Assembly (NCBI GenBank): GCA_031177765.1
Contig: JAPSKH010000004.1
Span: 1 to 64,000 of the forward strand
Origin: Microbacterium sp.
GTDB taxonomy: Bacteria; Actinomycetota; Actinomycetes; Actinomycetales; Microbacteriaceae
Direction of reading: 5' to 3'
Length of the DNA: 64,000 nucleotides
A program made the translations under genes and the position numbers. Below the pieces are notes generated by a model. It made no database searches. It saw only the letters and a list, made by a program, of their open reading frames with translations, and was not told the DNA's origin. Positions 17,488 through 25,171 of this stretch are shown piece after piece. Numbering within the stretch: position 1 is the stretch's first letter; each line of letters opens with the position of its first letter.

Positions 17488-18156
17488 TCACACCACGATC
17501 GCGACCGCGATGCCGTCCCAGCCCTTGGCGTCGAGCGTCTGGATCGCGGTCGCGTCGAAGCGCGGGTCGCGGCCGAGCATCTCCAGGCCCCGCTGCACGC
17601 CGATGATCTGAGGATTCTCGGTCGCGGGGTTGGCGACCTCGCCCCCGCGGACGGTGTTGTCGACGACCACGACGGTGCCCGGCCGTCCGAGGCGCGCGGC
17701 CCAGTCGAGGTAGATCGTGTTCGACTCCTTGTCGGCGTCGATGAAGACCAGGTCGAACGGGTCGCCGCCCTCGAGCGTCGGCAGCACGTCGGCGGCGCGC
17801 CCGAGCACGATCTCCACCTTCTCGGCCACGCCCGCCCGCTCGAGGTTGGCGCGTGCGATGTCGGCGATGTGCGGCTCGGCTTCCACCGTGACGACGCGGC
17901 CGTCGTCGGGAAGGGCGCGCGCGAGCCAGATCGTCGAGTACGCCCCCAGCGTCCCGATCTCGAGCACCCGGCGAGCGCCCGAGATGCGCGCGAGCAGATG
18001 CAGCAGCTTGCCGTTGACGGGAGCCACCTCGATCGGCGGCAGCCCGGCCGCGTTCTGCTGCGCCACCGCCTGCTCGAGCGTCGGCTCGTGGCCGACGAGG
18101 GTGTCGGTGAGATAGGCGTCGACGCGGTGCCAGCTCTGCGGTGTGGGGTCGGCCAT
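17488..18156 (-). CDS. O-methyltransferase (catechol/caffeoyl-CoA type)
   Basis: 222 residues, SAM-dependent O-methyltransferase of the Methyltransf_3 family. Seen: VLEIGTLGAYSTIWLARAL (SAM-binding loop, about residues 63-81), VVTVEAEP, DLVFIDADKESN, which carries the metal-binding Asp residues, and VVVVDNTVRGGEV. Typical substrates are catechols and similar hydroxylated aromatics; the true substrate is not known. Started at ATG 18156; an ATG four codons upstream is also possible. Confidence 0.88.
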   Translation of the reverse strand: MADPTPQSWHRVDAYLTDTLVGHEPTLEQAVAQQNAAGLPPIEVAPVNGKLLHLLARISGARRVLEIGTLGAYSTIWLARALPDDGRVVTVEAEPHIADIARANLERAGVAEKVEIVLGRAADVLPTLEGGDPFDLVFIDADKESNTIYLDWAARLGRPGTVVVVDNTVRGGEVANPATENPQIIGVQRGLEMLGRDPRFDATAIQTLDAKGWDGIAVAIVV

Positions 18157-18240
18157 GCCGCCAGCCAACCGGGATGCCGCGCGCGCGTCAAGCGTCGCGC
18201 TGCCCGGTCGGCCGCCGGGTCCGTTCCGAGGATGGGCCGC

Positions 18241-19002
18241 TCACCGTGCGCCGCGGTACTGCGACGCGGTGAGGCCGAGCACCGCCCGGAAGTCGTTCGC
18301 GAGGTGCGCCTGGTCGGCGTAGCCGAGCTCCGCCGCGACGACGGCCAGCGACACGGAGGGATCCTCGCGCACCCGCTGAGCGGCTTCCTGCAGCCGCCGG
18401 CGACGGATCATCGCCGCGGGAGACAGCCCGACCGTCCGGTGAGCCAGGCGCTGGAGGGTGCGGACCGAGACGCGGAGGTGTTCGGCGGCGTCATCGACGT
18501 GGCGGATGGTGGCATCCGTCATCAGCAGATCAGCCATGGCGTTCGCCAGTCGTCCCTCGGCCGTCGGCGGTCCGACGCGCTCCGCCAGCCACGTCGCGAC
18601 CACCGCCGTCGCCGCGGCGTGCTCGGGCATCGCGTCGACGACGCCGCGATGGAGGTCGACGGCCTCCAGCGTCGTGTGGGCGTCGACGAGCTCGCGCGGC
18701 GCGCTGCTCAGGCGCGACAGCGCGGCCGGGCGCAGCAGGGCGCCCACCGCCCAGCCGCTCCCTCGCAGCACGCGCTCCGACGCGCGCGTCGTCGCACCCC
18801 ACAGCGTCACGCCGCCCGGATCGACGACGAGGTTGGCGGCCGGATAGCCCAGGATCGGCTGACGGGACTCGACGTCCTCGGGAAGATCCCACTCGGGGAT
18901 CCAGAACCATGCGACCAGCTCGGATGCCTCGGCCGGGGGCGGCACGCGCGTGAAGCGCGGGAGCCGCTCGGGGTAGAGGACGCCGCGCGTCGGGTCGGTC
19001 AC
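18241..19002 (-). CDS. AraC family transcriptional regulator
   Basis: 253 residues. Seen: an N-terminal sensory domain of the DUF6597 type (YPERLPRF, LVAWFWIPEWDLP, PAANLVVDPGGVTLWGA), and a C-terminal double helix-turn-helix with VSVRTLQRLAHRTVGLSPA and LAVVAAELGYADQAHLANDFR. The GTG at 19002 is chosen over the upstream ATG at 19032 because a -10-like hexamer lies seven bases before it. Divergent from the VOC-family gene at 19092, which is its likeliest target. Confidence 0.88.
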   Translation of the reverse strand: MTDPTRGVLYPERLPRFTRVPPPAEASELVAWFWIPEWDLPEDVESRQPILGYPAANLVVDPGGVTLWGATTRASERVLRGSGWAVGALLRPAALSRLSSAPRELVDAHTTLEAVDLHRGVVDAMPEHAAATAVVATWLAERVGPPTAEGRLANAMADLLMTDATIRHVDDAAEHLRVSVRTLQRLAHRTVGLSPAAMIRRRRLQEAAQRVREDPSVSLAVVAAELGYADQAHLANDFRAVLGLTASQYRGAR

Positions 19003-19009
19003 GCGTGCC

Positions 19010-19015
19010 ACCGTA
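19010..19015 (-). promoter_or_regulatory. -10 element for leaderless AraC-family gene
   Basis: TACGGT on the minus strand, seven bases before the GTG at 19002. Confidence 0.45.
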
Positions 19016-19091
19016 GCCAGGCGCGCCGACAATCGCGGAACTGTCGCGAATCTCCAAGCCCGCAGCGTCGGCGGAGGCGGAGTATGACGGC

Positions 19092-19598
19092 ATGACCACG
19101 ACGCAGATCACCGGCGTGACCGGTGCACACACCACGAACGGACGCCCGAACGTCGCGACGACCCTCACGCCCTTCCTCGCGATCCCGCGCGCCAAGGAGG
19201 CGCTGGAGTTCTACCGTGACGTGTTCGGAGCGCGCATCGCCGACGTGACCGAGTTCGACGGGATCGTCGTGCACGCGAGCCTGGACTTCGGCGTGGGACT
19301 GCTCCAGATCGGCGAGCCGTCGCCGCAGTACCGCCTGGTGCCGGCACCCGAGGGCGAGGACGACTGCTATTCCCTGGGTGTATACGTCCCGGATGTCGAC
19401 GCGGTGACCGCCCGCGCGGTCGCCGCCGGCGCCACCGTGCGCGAGGAGCCCTCGACGTTCGTGTCCGGCGACCGGTTCTCGAGCATCCGCGATCCGTTCG
19501 GCGTGCGCTGGTCGATCATGACCCGCGTCGAGGACCTCTCCGAGGAGGAGAGCGCCGCGCGCGTCGCCGAGTGGGCGGCATCCGTCGGCGAGGGCTGA
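19092..19598 (+). CDS. VOC family protein (glyoxalase/PhnB-like)
   Basis: 168 residues with one vicinal-oxygen-chelate fold. Seen: FLAIPRAKEALEFYRDVFGA, HASLDFGVGLLQIGE, YSLGVYVPDVDAVTARAVAAGA and DRFSSIRDPFGVRWSI, in the order of PhnB/YdeI-type proteins. Family members include dioxygenases, isomerases and antibiotic-binding proteins; nothing here identifies the ligand. Divergent from the AraC-type gene. Confidence 0.87.
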   Translation: MTTTQITGVTGAHTTNGRPNVATTLTPFLAIPRAKEALEFYRDVFGARIADVTEFDGIVVHASLDFGVGLLQIGEPSPQYRLVPAPEGEDDCYSLGVYVPDVDAVTARAVAAGATVREEPSTFVSGDRFSSIRDPFGVRWSIMTRVEDLSEEESAARVAEWAASVGEG

Positions 19599-19626
19599 CG
19601 AGGACGCTGCCGGCTCTCGCGAAGGC

Positions 19627-20436
19627 TCAGCGGTCCGGCCGCGCGAACGCGTCCATCACCGCGGGAAGCAGCGCCTCCGCGGTGCGACGGTAGCCCAGGG
19701 CGCTCGGGTGGAACCGGTCCAGGCTGAACATCTCGTCCGGCTGGGTGATGAAGAAGGGGCCGACGGCGCGACGCAGCGACACCGCGCGGGCTCCGAGCCG
19801 CTCGGCCGCCGTGGCCTGGGCGTCGGCGAGCTGGCGTGAGAGCCGGGATCCGAGGCTGCGCAGCGGCTGGGGCACCGGCCGCAGCGCGCCGAGGTCCGGA
19901 CACGTCCCGACGACGACCCCCGCCCCGCGTGCCGTCAGCCTGCGGATGGCCTCCTCGAGGTGACGGACGGATGTCGCGATCGGCACGCGGTGGGTGACGT
20001 CGTTGCCGCCGACGATCACCACGGCGACGTCCGGCCGGTATCCGTCCGGAAGCCCGTCCAGCTGCGCCTCGAGCATCGACGACTCCGCCCCGACGACGGC
20101 GGCGGTGCGCAGGCGCACCGGCCGATGGGCCCGACGCGCCCAGCCTTTGGCCAGCCGCGCGCCCAGCGTGTCCTTGCGCCGCTCCGCTCCCAGTCCCGCG
20201 GCGATGGAGTCGCCGAGCACGAGCAGCTCGAGGGGCTCGCCGTCGTAGCGGCGCCGCCACACCCGGTCGGCGTCCAGCGCCTCCTCCCCCAGCGGCTTGC
20301 CGATGCGGCGACGGGCCAGGGCGGCCTGCCGTCGCAGCAGCATCCGCCCCGCGGATGCGGCGACGACGGCGCCGCCCGCGGCGCTCCACGCGGCGACGGC
20401 GAGGGTCGTGCGGGGCGATCGGCGGGCGTCCGGCAT
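19627..20436 (-). CDS. Membrane-anchored SGNH/GDSL hydrolase
   Basis: 269 residues. Seen: an N-terminal hydrophobic segment (about residues 11-29), block I LLVLGDSIAAGLG with the catalytic Ser, block III VVIVGGNDVTH with Gly and Asn, and block V LDRFHPSALGYRR carrying the Asp-x-x-His catalytic pair. This is a complete esterase/lipase set of the SGNH superfamily. The substrate is unknown; a secreted or membrane-tethered carbohydrate or lipid esterase is likely. The ATG at 20436 is followed directly by the conserved basic leader. Confidence 0.88.
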   Translation of the reverse strand: MPDARRSPRTTLAVAAWSAAGGAVVAASAGRMLLRRQAALARRRIGKPLGEEALDADRVWRRRYDGEPLELLVLGDSIAAGLGAERRKDTLGARLAKGWARRAHRPVRLRTAAVVGAESSMLEAQLDGLPDGYRPDVAVVIVGGNDVTHRVPIATSVRHLEEAIRRLTARGAGVVVGTCPDLGALRPVPQPLRSLGSRLSRQLADAQATAAERLGARAVSLRRAVGPFFITQPDEMFSLDRFHPSALGYRRTAEALLPAVMDAFARPDR

Positions 20437-20577
20437 GGCGCCATCCCACCTTCTGCGGGTGAACGGATGCCGTCGCCGCGGTGACGTCCCGCCTCTCGGC
20501 CGACCTCGCGGGACGTCCGGCCGGCCGCCCACGCGCGGCCGGGCGGTCCCGGCCACCTGGGCGACCGGCGAGCCCGG

Positions 20578-20583
20578 TAGAGT
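20578..20583 (+). promoter_or_regulatory. -10 element for leaderless APC permease
   Basis: TAGAGT, seven bases before the GTG at 20591. Confidence 0.5.
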
Positions 20584-20590
20584 GCGCGCC

Positions 20591-21844
20591 GTGACGACCC
20601 CCTCCCTGCAGCGACGCCTCGGCCTCGGCGACGCCGTCTTCATCGGTCTCGGCTCGATGATCGGCGCCGGCGTCTTCGCGGTGTGGGCGCCCGCCGCGGA
20701 CGCCGCGGGCGCGGGCCTGCTCGTCGGGCTGGGCATCGCCGCGATCGTGGCGTTCGGGAACGCGACCTCGTCGGCGCAGCTGGCGGCGGCGCACCCGACC
20801 TCGGGCGGGACCTACGCCTACGGTCGCGCCGAGCTCGGGCCCTGGTGGGGTTTCGTCGCGGGATGGGGCTTCGTCATCGGCAAGACCGCCAGCTGCGCCG
20901 CGATGGCGCTCACGGTCGCCGCCTACGTCGCTCCGGCCGCGTGGGAGAGGCCGGTGGCGATCGCGGCGGTCATCGTCCTCGCCGCCGTCAACTGGTTCGG
21001 CATCACGCGCACGGCGACGCTCGCGCGCGTGCTCGTGGTCGTCGTGCTGCTCGCCCTCGCGGTCGCATCGGCGAGCGCGTTCGCAGACGACGGCAGCGGC
21101 GCGTGGACCGTGCCCGGCGGCGTGTTCGCCGACGGGTGGTACGGCATCCTCCAGTCGGCGGGTCTGCTGTTCTTCGCGTTCGCAGGGTACGCGCGCATCG
21201 CCACCATGGGCGAGGAGGTGCGTGATCCGCAGCGCGTCATCCCGCGCGCGATCGTGATCGCCTTCACGATCGCGCTCGTCGTGTACGCCCTCGTCGCCGT
21301 CGCCGTCCTCGCCGCCCTCGGCCCGGCGGGTGCGGCGGACTCGGACCAGCCGCTCGCGGACGCCGCGGCTGCGTGGGCGCGCCCCGTCGTGATCGCCGGC
21401 GCCGCGGCGGCGTCGCTCGGCGCGCTTCTCGCGCTCATCGCCGGGGTCAGCCGGACCACGCTCGCGATGGCGCGGGAGCGGGATCTTCCCCGCGTGCTCG
21501 CGGCGGTGCACCCGCGCTGGCACGTGCCCCACCGCGCGGAGCTGGCGGTGACCGCCGCCGTCGTGCTGCTGGTGGCGCTGCTGGACCTGCGCGGGGCGAT
21601 CGGGTTCTCGTCCTTCGGCGTGCTGCTGTACTACCTCGTCGCCAACGTCGCTGCATTCCGCCAGCGCCCGCCGGCCCGCCGGTACCCGCGCGTGCTGCAG
21701 ATCGTGGGAGCGGCAGGATGCCTCCTGCTGTGCGCCACGCTCCCTTGGCAGAGCGTGGTGGCGGGCGTGGCCGTCGTGCTCGCCGGCGTGGCCTACCGCG
21801 GGGTGCGGCTGTGGCTGCAGCGGCGCCTCACGACAGCGGCTTGA
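20591..21844 (+). CDS. APC superfamily amino acid permease
   Basis: 417 residues, about 12 transmembrane helices. Seen: the opening GLGDAVFIGLGSMIGAGVFAVW, which matches the TM1 unwound region of APC/LAT-like transporters (GSMIGAGVF), then STSAQLAAAHPTSGGTYAYG, and FFAFAGYARIATMGEEVRDPQRVIPRAI in TM6-loop. A cationic or neutral amino acid is the likely substrate. The GTG at 20591 gives the family-typical N-terminus; the open frame further upstream is read-through across the SGNH promoter. Its last 17 bases overlap the 3' end of convergent hisS. Confidence 0.87.
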   Translation: MTTPSLQRRLGLGDAVFIGLGSMIGAGVFAVWAPAADAAGAGLLVGLGIAAIVAFGNATSSAQLAAAHPTSGGTYAYGRAELGPWWGFVAGWGFVIGKTASCAAMALTVAAYVAPAAWERPVAIAAVIVLAAVNWFGITRTATLARVLVVVVLLALAVASASAFADDGSGAWTVPGGVFADGWYGILQSAGLLFFAFAGYARIATMGEEVRDPQRVIPRAIVIAFTIALVVYALVAVAVLAALGPAGAADSDQPLADAAAAWARPVVIAGAAAASLGALLALIAGVSRTTLAMARERDLPRVLAAVHPRWHVPHRAELAVTAAVVLLVALLDLRGAIGFSSFGVLLYYLVANVAAFRQRPPARRYPRVLQIVGAAGCLLLCATLPWQSVVAGVAVVLAGVAYRGVRLWLQRRLTTAA

Positions 21845-23114
21845 TCTCCAGTCCGTCGCGGCCGGTGCCGGCCGAGACGGTGGCGAATGCCGTGTACCCG
21901 TCTGCGGCCGCCCGCTCGAGCAGCGCCTTGAGGTTCTTCGTCCGGCGCTCCAGGCGGACGCGGGACCCCTCGGCGACGAGGGCCGCCTTCAGCGCGAGCA
22001 GCGCCCCCTCGCTCACGTCGCGGTCGTGGACGAGCACGACCGCGGGCGTCGCGGCGTCGGCGCGCTCGGGAACGAGGTCCACGATGCGCTCGAAGCCGAT
22101 CGAGAACCCGACCGCGGGCACGTCCTGCCCGAGGAAGCGGCCGATCATGCCGTCGTAGCGGCCCCCGCCGCCGAGCGAGTAGCCCACCGAGGGGTGGGCG
22201 AGCTCGAAGATGGTGCCGGTGTAGTACCCCATGCCGCGCACGAGGAACGGGTCGAACACGAGCGGGATGTCGCCTTCGATGCCCCGCGCCGCGGCCACCG
22301 CCTCGCCGATGCCGACGAGGTGGGCCACGACGTCGCCCGGAGCACCGTCCGGAAGGGCCGCGCGGACCTGCGCCTCGCCGTAGGGCCGGTGCCCATCCGT
22401 CTGCGGCCGGTCGAGGAACTCCGCGAAGGCGTCGACGGCGGCCGGCGTCGCGGCGCGCTCCCGCAGCTCCGCCACGACACCGGCGGGCCCGACCTTGTCG
22501 AGCTTGTCGATCGTGATGAGGACACCGGGGCGCTCCTCCGGTGCGAAGCCGAAGTCCTCGAGCATCCAGTCCAGCGCCCGGCGGTCGTTGATGCGCACGC
22601 TGCCGCCCTCGAGGTCGAGGGCGTCGAGCGTGTCGAGCGTCGCGACGACGAGCTCCGCCTCGGCGCGCGCGGACTCGTCGCCGATGATGTCGATGTCGCA
22701 CTGCATGAACTGGCGGTAGCGGCCCTTCTGCGGCCGCTCGGCACGCCACACCGGCGCGATCTGGATGGACCGGAAGACGCTCGGCAGCTGACCGCGGTTG
22801 GTGGCGTAGAACCGCGCCAATGGCACCGTGAGGTCGTAGCGCAGACCGAGGTCGGTCAGTGCCGACGGCTCGTCGGCCGCCGCGCGGATCGCCTCGGGGT
22901 CCAGTCCGCGCTTGAGCACGTTGTACGCGAGCTTCTCATTGTCGCCGCCGATGCCGGCGTGCAGGCGCCCGTACTCCTCCATCACCGGCGTCTCGATCTC
23001 GTCGAAGCCGTGCGCGCGATACCGCTCGCGGATCACGGCGAGCACGCGCTCGCGACGGGCCTTGTCTGCCGGGAGGAAGTCGCGCATGCCGCGCGGCGGA
23101 TTGACCGATGCCAC
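21828..23114 (-). CDS. hisS: Histidyl-tRNA synthetase
   Basis: Class II aminoacyl-tRNA synthetase charging tRNA-His. 428 residues. Seen: RGMRDFLPADKARRE at the N-terminus, motif 2 region SIQIAPVWRAERPQKGRYRQF, the histidine-binding LVFDPFLVRGMGYYTGTIFE, motif 3 AVGFSIGFERI, and a C-terminal anticodon-binding domain. Last gene of an nhaA-mazG-hisS unit, 21 bases after mazG. GTG start. Confidence 0.97.
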   Translation of the reverse strand: MASVNPPRGMRDFLPADKARRERVLAVIRERYRAHGFDEIETPVMEEYGRLHAGIGGDNEKLAYNVLKRGLDPEAIRAAADEPSALTDLGLRYDLTVPLARFYATNRGQLPSVFRSIQIAPVWRAERPQKGRYRQFMQCDIDIIGDESARAEAELVVATLDTLDALDLEGGSVRINDRRALDWMLEDFGFAPEERPGVLITIDKLDKVGPAGVVAELRERAATPAAVDAFAEFLDRPQTDGHRPYGEAQVRAALPDGAPGDVVAHLVGIGEAVAAARGIEGDIPLVFDPFLVRGMGYYTGTIFELAHPSVGYSLGGGGRYDGMIGRFLGQDVPAVGFSIGFERIVDLVPERADAATPAVVLVHDRDVSEGALLALKAALVAEGSRVRLERRTKNLKALLERAAADGYTAFATVSAGTGRDGLEIKPLS

Positions 23115-23135
23115 GCAGCTATCTTCCCAGGTCGG

Positions 23136-23807
23136 TCAGGACCGATCTCCCGCGGCGCCGGCCTCGGCGTCGCGGATGGTGGCGGTCAGGGACCGCAGCC
23201 GCTCGCGCAGCGCGCGCTCGGCGTCCCAGCCGCGCCGGCGCGCCGTGGCGGCGAGGACGAGCAGCGCCTCGCCGAGCTCCTCCTCCGACGCCGGTCCGTC
23301 CTCGGCGTGCGGGACGTCCACGCCCGCCTGCGCCGCCTTGCCCACGAGCTTCTGGGCGAGTGCGAGGCCCGGCATCCGCTCGCTCACGCCGTCGAGGACG
23401 CTCGTCCGCGTGCTCTTCTCGGCCGCCTTGGCGGCGTTCCAGTGCACGAGCACCTCTTCGGGCGTCGTGGCCACGGCGTCGCCGAAGACATGGGGATGCC
23501 GCCGCACCATCTTCTCGGTGAGGCCGCGGGCGACGTCGTCGATGTCGAACGGGTCGTCGGGGTCGCGCGAGGCGATCTCGGCGTGGAACAGCACCTGCCA
23601 GAGCAGATCGCCGAGCTCTTCGCGCAGCTCGTCGCGCGTGCCCTCTTCGACCGCGTCGATGAGCTCCGCGCTCTCCTCGACCAGATACGGCACGAGGGCG
23701 CGATGGTCGATGCGCTGCGTCCACACGCACCGGTCCCGCACCGCGCGCATCGTGTCGGCCGCCTCTCGCAGGGCATCCGGACCGGCGGCGTCACCCGTTG
23801 TGCTCAT
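23136..23807 (-). CDS. mazG: MazG family nucleoside triphosphate pyrophosphohydrolase
   Basis: 223 residues. House-cleaning NTP pyrophosphatase that hydrolyses (d)NTPs to monophosphates. Seen: the all-alpha MazG domain with EESAELIDAVEEGTRDELREELGDLLWQV (metal-binding ExxE...ExxD helix pair) and the KMVRRHPHVFGD segment. Single MazG domain plus a shorter second region, as in many actinobacteria. ATG 23807 overlaps the nhaA stop (ATGA), so it is translationally coupled. Confidence 0.92.
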   Translation of the reverse strand: MSTTGDAAGPDALREAADTMRAVRDRCVWTQRIDHRALVPYLVEESAELIDAVEEGTRDELREELGDLLWQVLFHAEIASRDPDDPFDIDDVARGLTEKMVRRHPHVFGDAVATTPEEVLVHWNAAKAAEKSTRTSVLDGVSERMPGLALAQKLVGKAAQAGVDVPHAEDGPASEEELGEALLVLAATARRRGWDAERALRERLRSLTATIRDAEAGAAGDRS

Positions 23808-25000
23808 GCGATCTGTCCCTTCGTCGCCGAGGGCGGCGGCACCTCATCCTCTCGCGCCGACGGCTGCGTCCTGCGATAGTGGCGGGCACGCTGTGCGACG
23901 AGGAACGCGCCGAGGACGATCGAGATCACGGAGCCGCCGAGCACCCCGAGCGTGGCCTCGTCCCGGACCACCGGGGCATCCGCGAAGGCCAGCTCCGACA
24001 GCAGCAGCGACACGGTGAAGCCGATCCCTCCCAGCGCGCCGGCGGCGATCAGGTCCAGCAGCGACAGGTGCGGCGGCGTTCCGCGGTTCCCCACGCGCAG
24101 CGAGATCCACCCGGCGATCGAGATGCCGACGATCTTCCCCAGCGGCAGGGCGACGAGGATGCCCCAGAAGGCCGGGGACAGCTCGGTGGGCGAGACCGCC
24201 GGAATCGCCACGAGCGCGGCCGAGAACGCGAACAGGGGCAGGACGATGCCGTTCACCCACGGCTCGAGCTCGTGACGCACGCGCAGGGCGGGCTGCTGCG
24301 CCATGGCGAGACCGAGGGCGACGCCCGCGATCGTCGCGTGGACGCCCGAGAGGTACACCAGCACCCACGTCGTGATGGCCAGGGCGCCCAGGGCGATCGC
24401 GATCGGCAGCCGCGCCCGTGTGTCGAGGAAGCGGCTGAGGATTCCGAAGAGGATGACGGTGAGCGCCGCGAGAGCGAGGAGGCCCAGATCGACGTCGCTG
24501 GTGAACAGCACGGCGATGAAGACGATGCCCACGATGTCGTCGAGGATCGCCAGGGCCAGGAGGAAGATCCGGATGCCGGACGGCAGCCCCTTCCCGAAGA
24601 CCGCGAGCACCCCCAGCGCGAAGGCGATGTCGGTGGCGGTGGGGATGGGCCAGCCGTCCACGGCGTCGGTGCCGAACGTGAACACGAGGAAGACCGCGAC
24701 GGGGACGATGACGCCGCCCGCCGCGGCGATGGCCGGCTGAAGGGCTTTGCGCGCCGAGTTCAGCTGACCGTTGGTCAGCTCGAACTGCAGCTCGACCGCG
24801 ACGACGAAGAAGAACACCGCCAGCAGCGCGTCCTGGATCCAATGCCCCACCGACATCTCGAAGACGCCCGGGATGCCGACGTACGCGTTCTTCGCGGCTT
24901 CCGCGGTGGGACCCAGCGGCGAGTTGGCCACGATCAGGGCGAGCACGGCGGCGGCGAGGAGGACGACCGCCGGAAAGCGGGCGGAGCGGAGCAGGGACAC
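23804..25000 (-). CDS. nhaA: Na+/H+ antiporter NhaA
   Basis: 398 residues, about 12 transmembrane helices. Exchanges cytoplasmic Na+ for external protons and helps pH and salt homeostasis. Seen: ANSPLG, the FFFVVAVELQFELTNGQL segment, ATDIAFALGVLAVFG, and the paired aspartates in LLALAILDDIVGIVFIAV that bind Na+/H+. The GTG at 25000 is preferred: AAAGGA lies six bases upstream and the length matches the family. Earlier in-frame starts at 25042 and 25066 add a non-conserved leader. Confidence 0.93.
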   Translation of the reverse strand: MSLLRSARFPAVVLLAAAVLALIVANSPLGPTAEAAKNAYVGIPGVFEMSVGHWIQDALLAVFFFVVAVELQFELTNGQLNSARKALQPAIAAAGGVIVPVAVFLVFTFGTDAVDGWPIPTATDIAFALGVLAVFGKGLPSGIRIFLLALAILDDIVGIVFIAVLFTSDVDLGLLALAALTVILFGILSRFLDTRARLPIAIALGALAITTWVLVYLSGVHATIAGVALGLAMAQQPALRVRHELEPWVNGIVLPLFAFSAALVAIPAVSPTELSPAFWGILVALPLGKIVGISIAGWISLRVGNRGTPPHLSLLDLIAAGALGGIGFTVSLLLSELAFADAPVVRDEATLGVLGGSVISIVLGAFLVAQRARHYRRTQPSAREDEVPPPSATKGQIA

Positions 25001-25159
25001 GAGGGTCCTTTCGTCGAGTCGGAGCGTGGCGCGATCGCGCATCGCCGACCAGACTTCCCGGCACACCAGGCATCCAGTCTACCGGGGCGACCTCACGCGC
25101 GACGGCGGGGGTCGGCGTCACACGAGGTCTCGCGTCGTTCCGGCCTTCCCGAGCCCGGA

Positions 25160-25165
25160 TAGCCT
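25160..25165 (+). promoter_or_regulatory. -10 element for leaderless ppc
   Basis: TAGCCT, six bases before the ATG at 25172. Confidence 0.5.
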
Positions 25166-25171
25166 GGAGCG

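Noticed and set aside
18241..25000. Genomic island or mobile insertion between the eno and hisS/mazG segments
   Set aside because: No integrase, transposase, direct repeats at borders, tRNA target or composition shift is seen; the genes look chromosomal and ordinary.
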